The notes below the pieces were generated by a model. The model ran no database searches, was not told the DNA's origin, and was given only the letters and a program-made list of their open reading frames with translations. Position numbers and translations under genes: made by a program. From contig NZ_CP085636.1 of NCBI RefSeq assembly GCF_027571385.1, positions 6,179,001 to 6,243,000 on the forward strand: a stretch of 64,000 nt of DNA. Reading direction: 5' to 3'. Positions 63,807 to 64,000 of the stretch are shown here, one piece after another. Position 1 is the first letter of the stretch. Every line of letters starts with the position of its first letter. The DNA is from Shewanella sp. MTB7. Lineage in GTDB: Bacteria > Pseudomonadota > Gammaproteobacteria > Enterobacterales > Shewanellaceae.

Positions 63807-64000
63807 ATGGGTATCCGAGCCATAGTTGTAGACACAGCAGGTACAACAACCGACCTTAACTTTATTAAGGACACGCTTTTTGCTTATTCAGTTAAGGCTT
63901 TACCCGACTTTTTAAAAGAAAACCAGTCTAATGTTTTAGTCGACAACTGCATCTGTGATGTTAGAGATATCGCTCTGGAGCCTGACGCTGATTTGGATCG
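63807..64000 (+). CDS. mtnC: Acireductone synthase (enolase-phosphatase E1), partial
   Basis: The first 64 codons of a gene that runs off the right edge. [20 protein letters not shown] holds the HAD nucleophile motif (DxxGT) in which the first aspartate is D9, followed by SVKALPDFL and [16 protein letters not shown], as in MtnC of the methionine salvage pathway. The enzyme turns 2,3-diketo-5-methylthiopentyl-1-phosphate into the acireductone. It is divergent from the peptide operon. Confidence 0.9.
   Translation, partial: MGIRAIVVDTAGTTTDLNFIKDTLFAYSVKALPDFLKENQSNVLVDNCICDVRDIALEPDADLD

Overview
The window looks like a chromosomal segment of a marine gammaproteobacterium, most likely Shewanella. 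The evidence is gene content: duplicated respiratory formate dehydrogenase operons with DUF3305/DUF3306 and TorD-type accessory genes, a divergent hut (histidine utilisation) locus, a GlyGly-CTERM exoprotease, ubiC beside a FliL-like gene, rlmF, and mtnC at the right edge. The species is not determined. No rRNA, intact tRNA, transposase or CRISPR array was seen.

Layout. 1-5.6 kb: the 5' part of a HemN/HemW-like radical SAM gene, a decayed GGDEF fragment, an AT-rich chemoreceptor and a YbdN/YbdM (IbrA/IbrB-like) PAPS-reductase-fold plus ParB pair. 5.7-21.7 kb: a formate oxidation island, with two complete Tat-exported molybdopterin formate dehydrogenase operons read leftward (small Tat protein, FdhA, FdhB, FdhC), a DUF3305-DUF3306-ferredoxin-TorD accessory block heading the second, and divergent fdhD plus a HTH/substrate-binding regulator. 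21.7-24.2 kb: a lone KAP-type P-loop NTPase flanked by mosaic palindromic repeats. 24.2-41.5 kb: mostly housekeeping and metabolic genes. 41.7-47.4 kb: hutUH and hutC leftward, hutI rightward, with HutC-like palindromes upstream of both hutU and hutI. 47.4-52.2 kb: an AT-rich accessory stretch with a second copy of the mosaic repeat, small membrane ORFs, an EAL protein with a cysteine cluster, a LysR regulator and a broken DUF2846 gene. 52.3-54.7 kb: LysR/DMT-transporter pair and a TM2 protein.

The most notable region is 54.8-63.6 kb, read leftward. Three tandem 39-codon genes encode nearly identical peptides with a double-glycine motif and a short hydrophobic, single-cysteine tail. They are followed by two proteins of unknown function (one with a cupin-like His/Glu pattern, one ending in HEAT-like helices), a superinfection-immunity family membrane protein, a YIP1-family membrane protein, a MacA-like adaptor, a MacB-like ATPase and permease, and a LytS/LytTR-type histidine kinase and response regulator. 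Upstream of three units in this cluster lie tandem direct repeats with an exact 20-bp period that resemble BtsR/YehT-type LytTR boxes. I infer a self-regulated, secreted peptide system (bacteriocin-like or signalling) that I do not recognise as a described one.

Protein families were recognised from sequence motifs only; no database search was possible. Start codons were moved downstream of the longest ORF where a ribosome-binding site, signal peptide or family length supported it.
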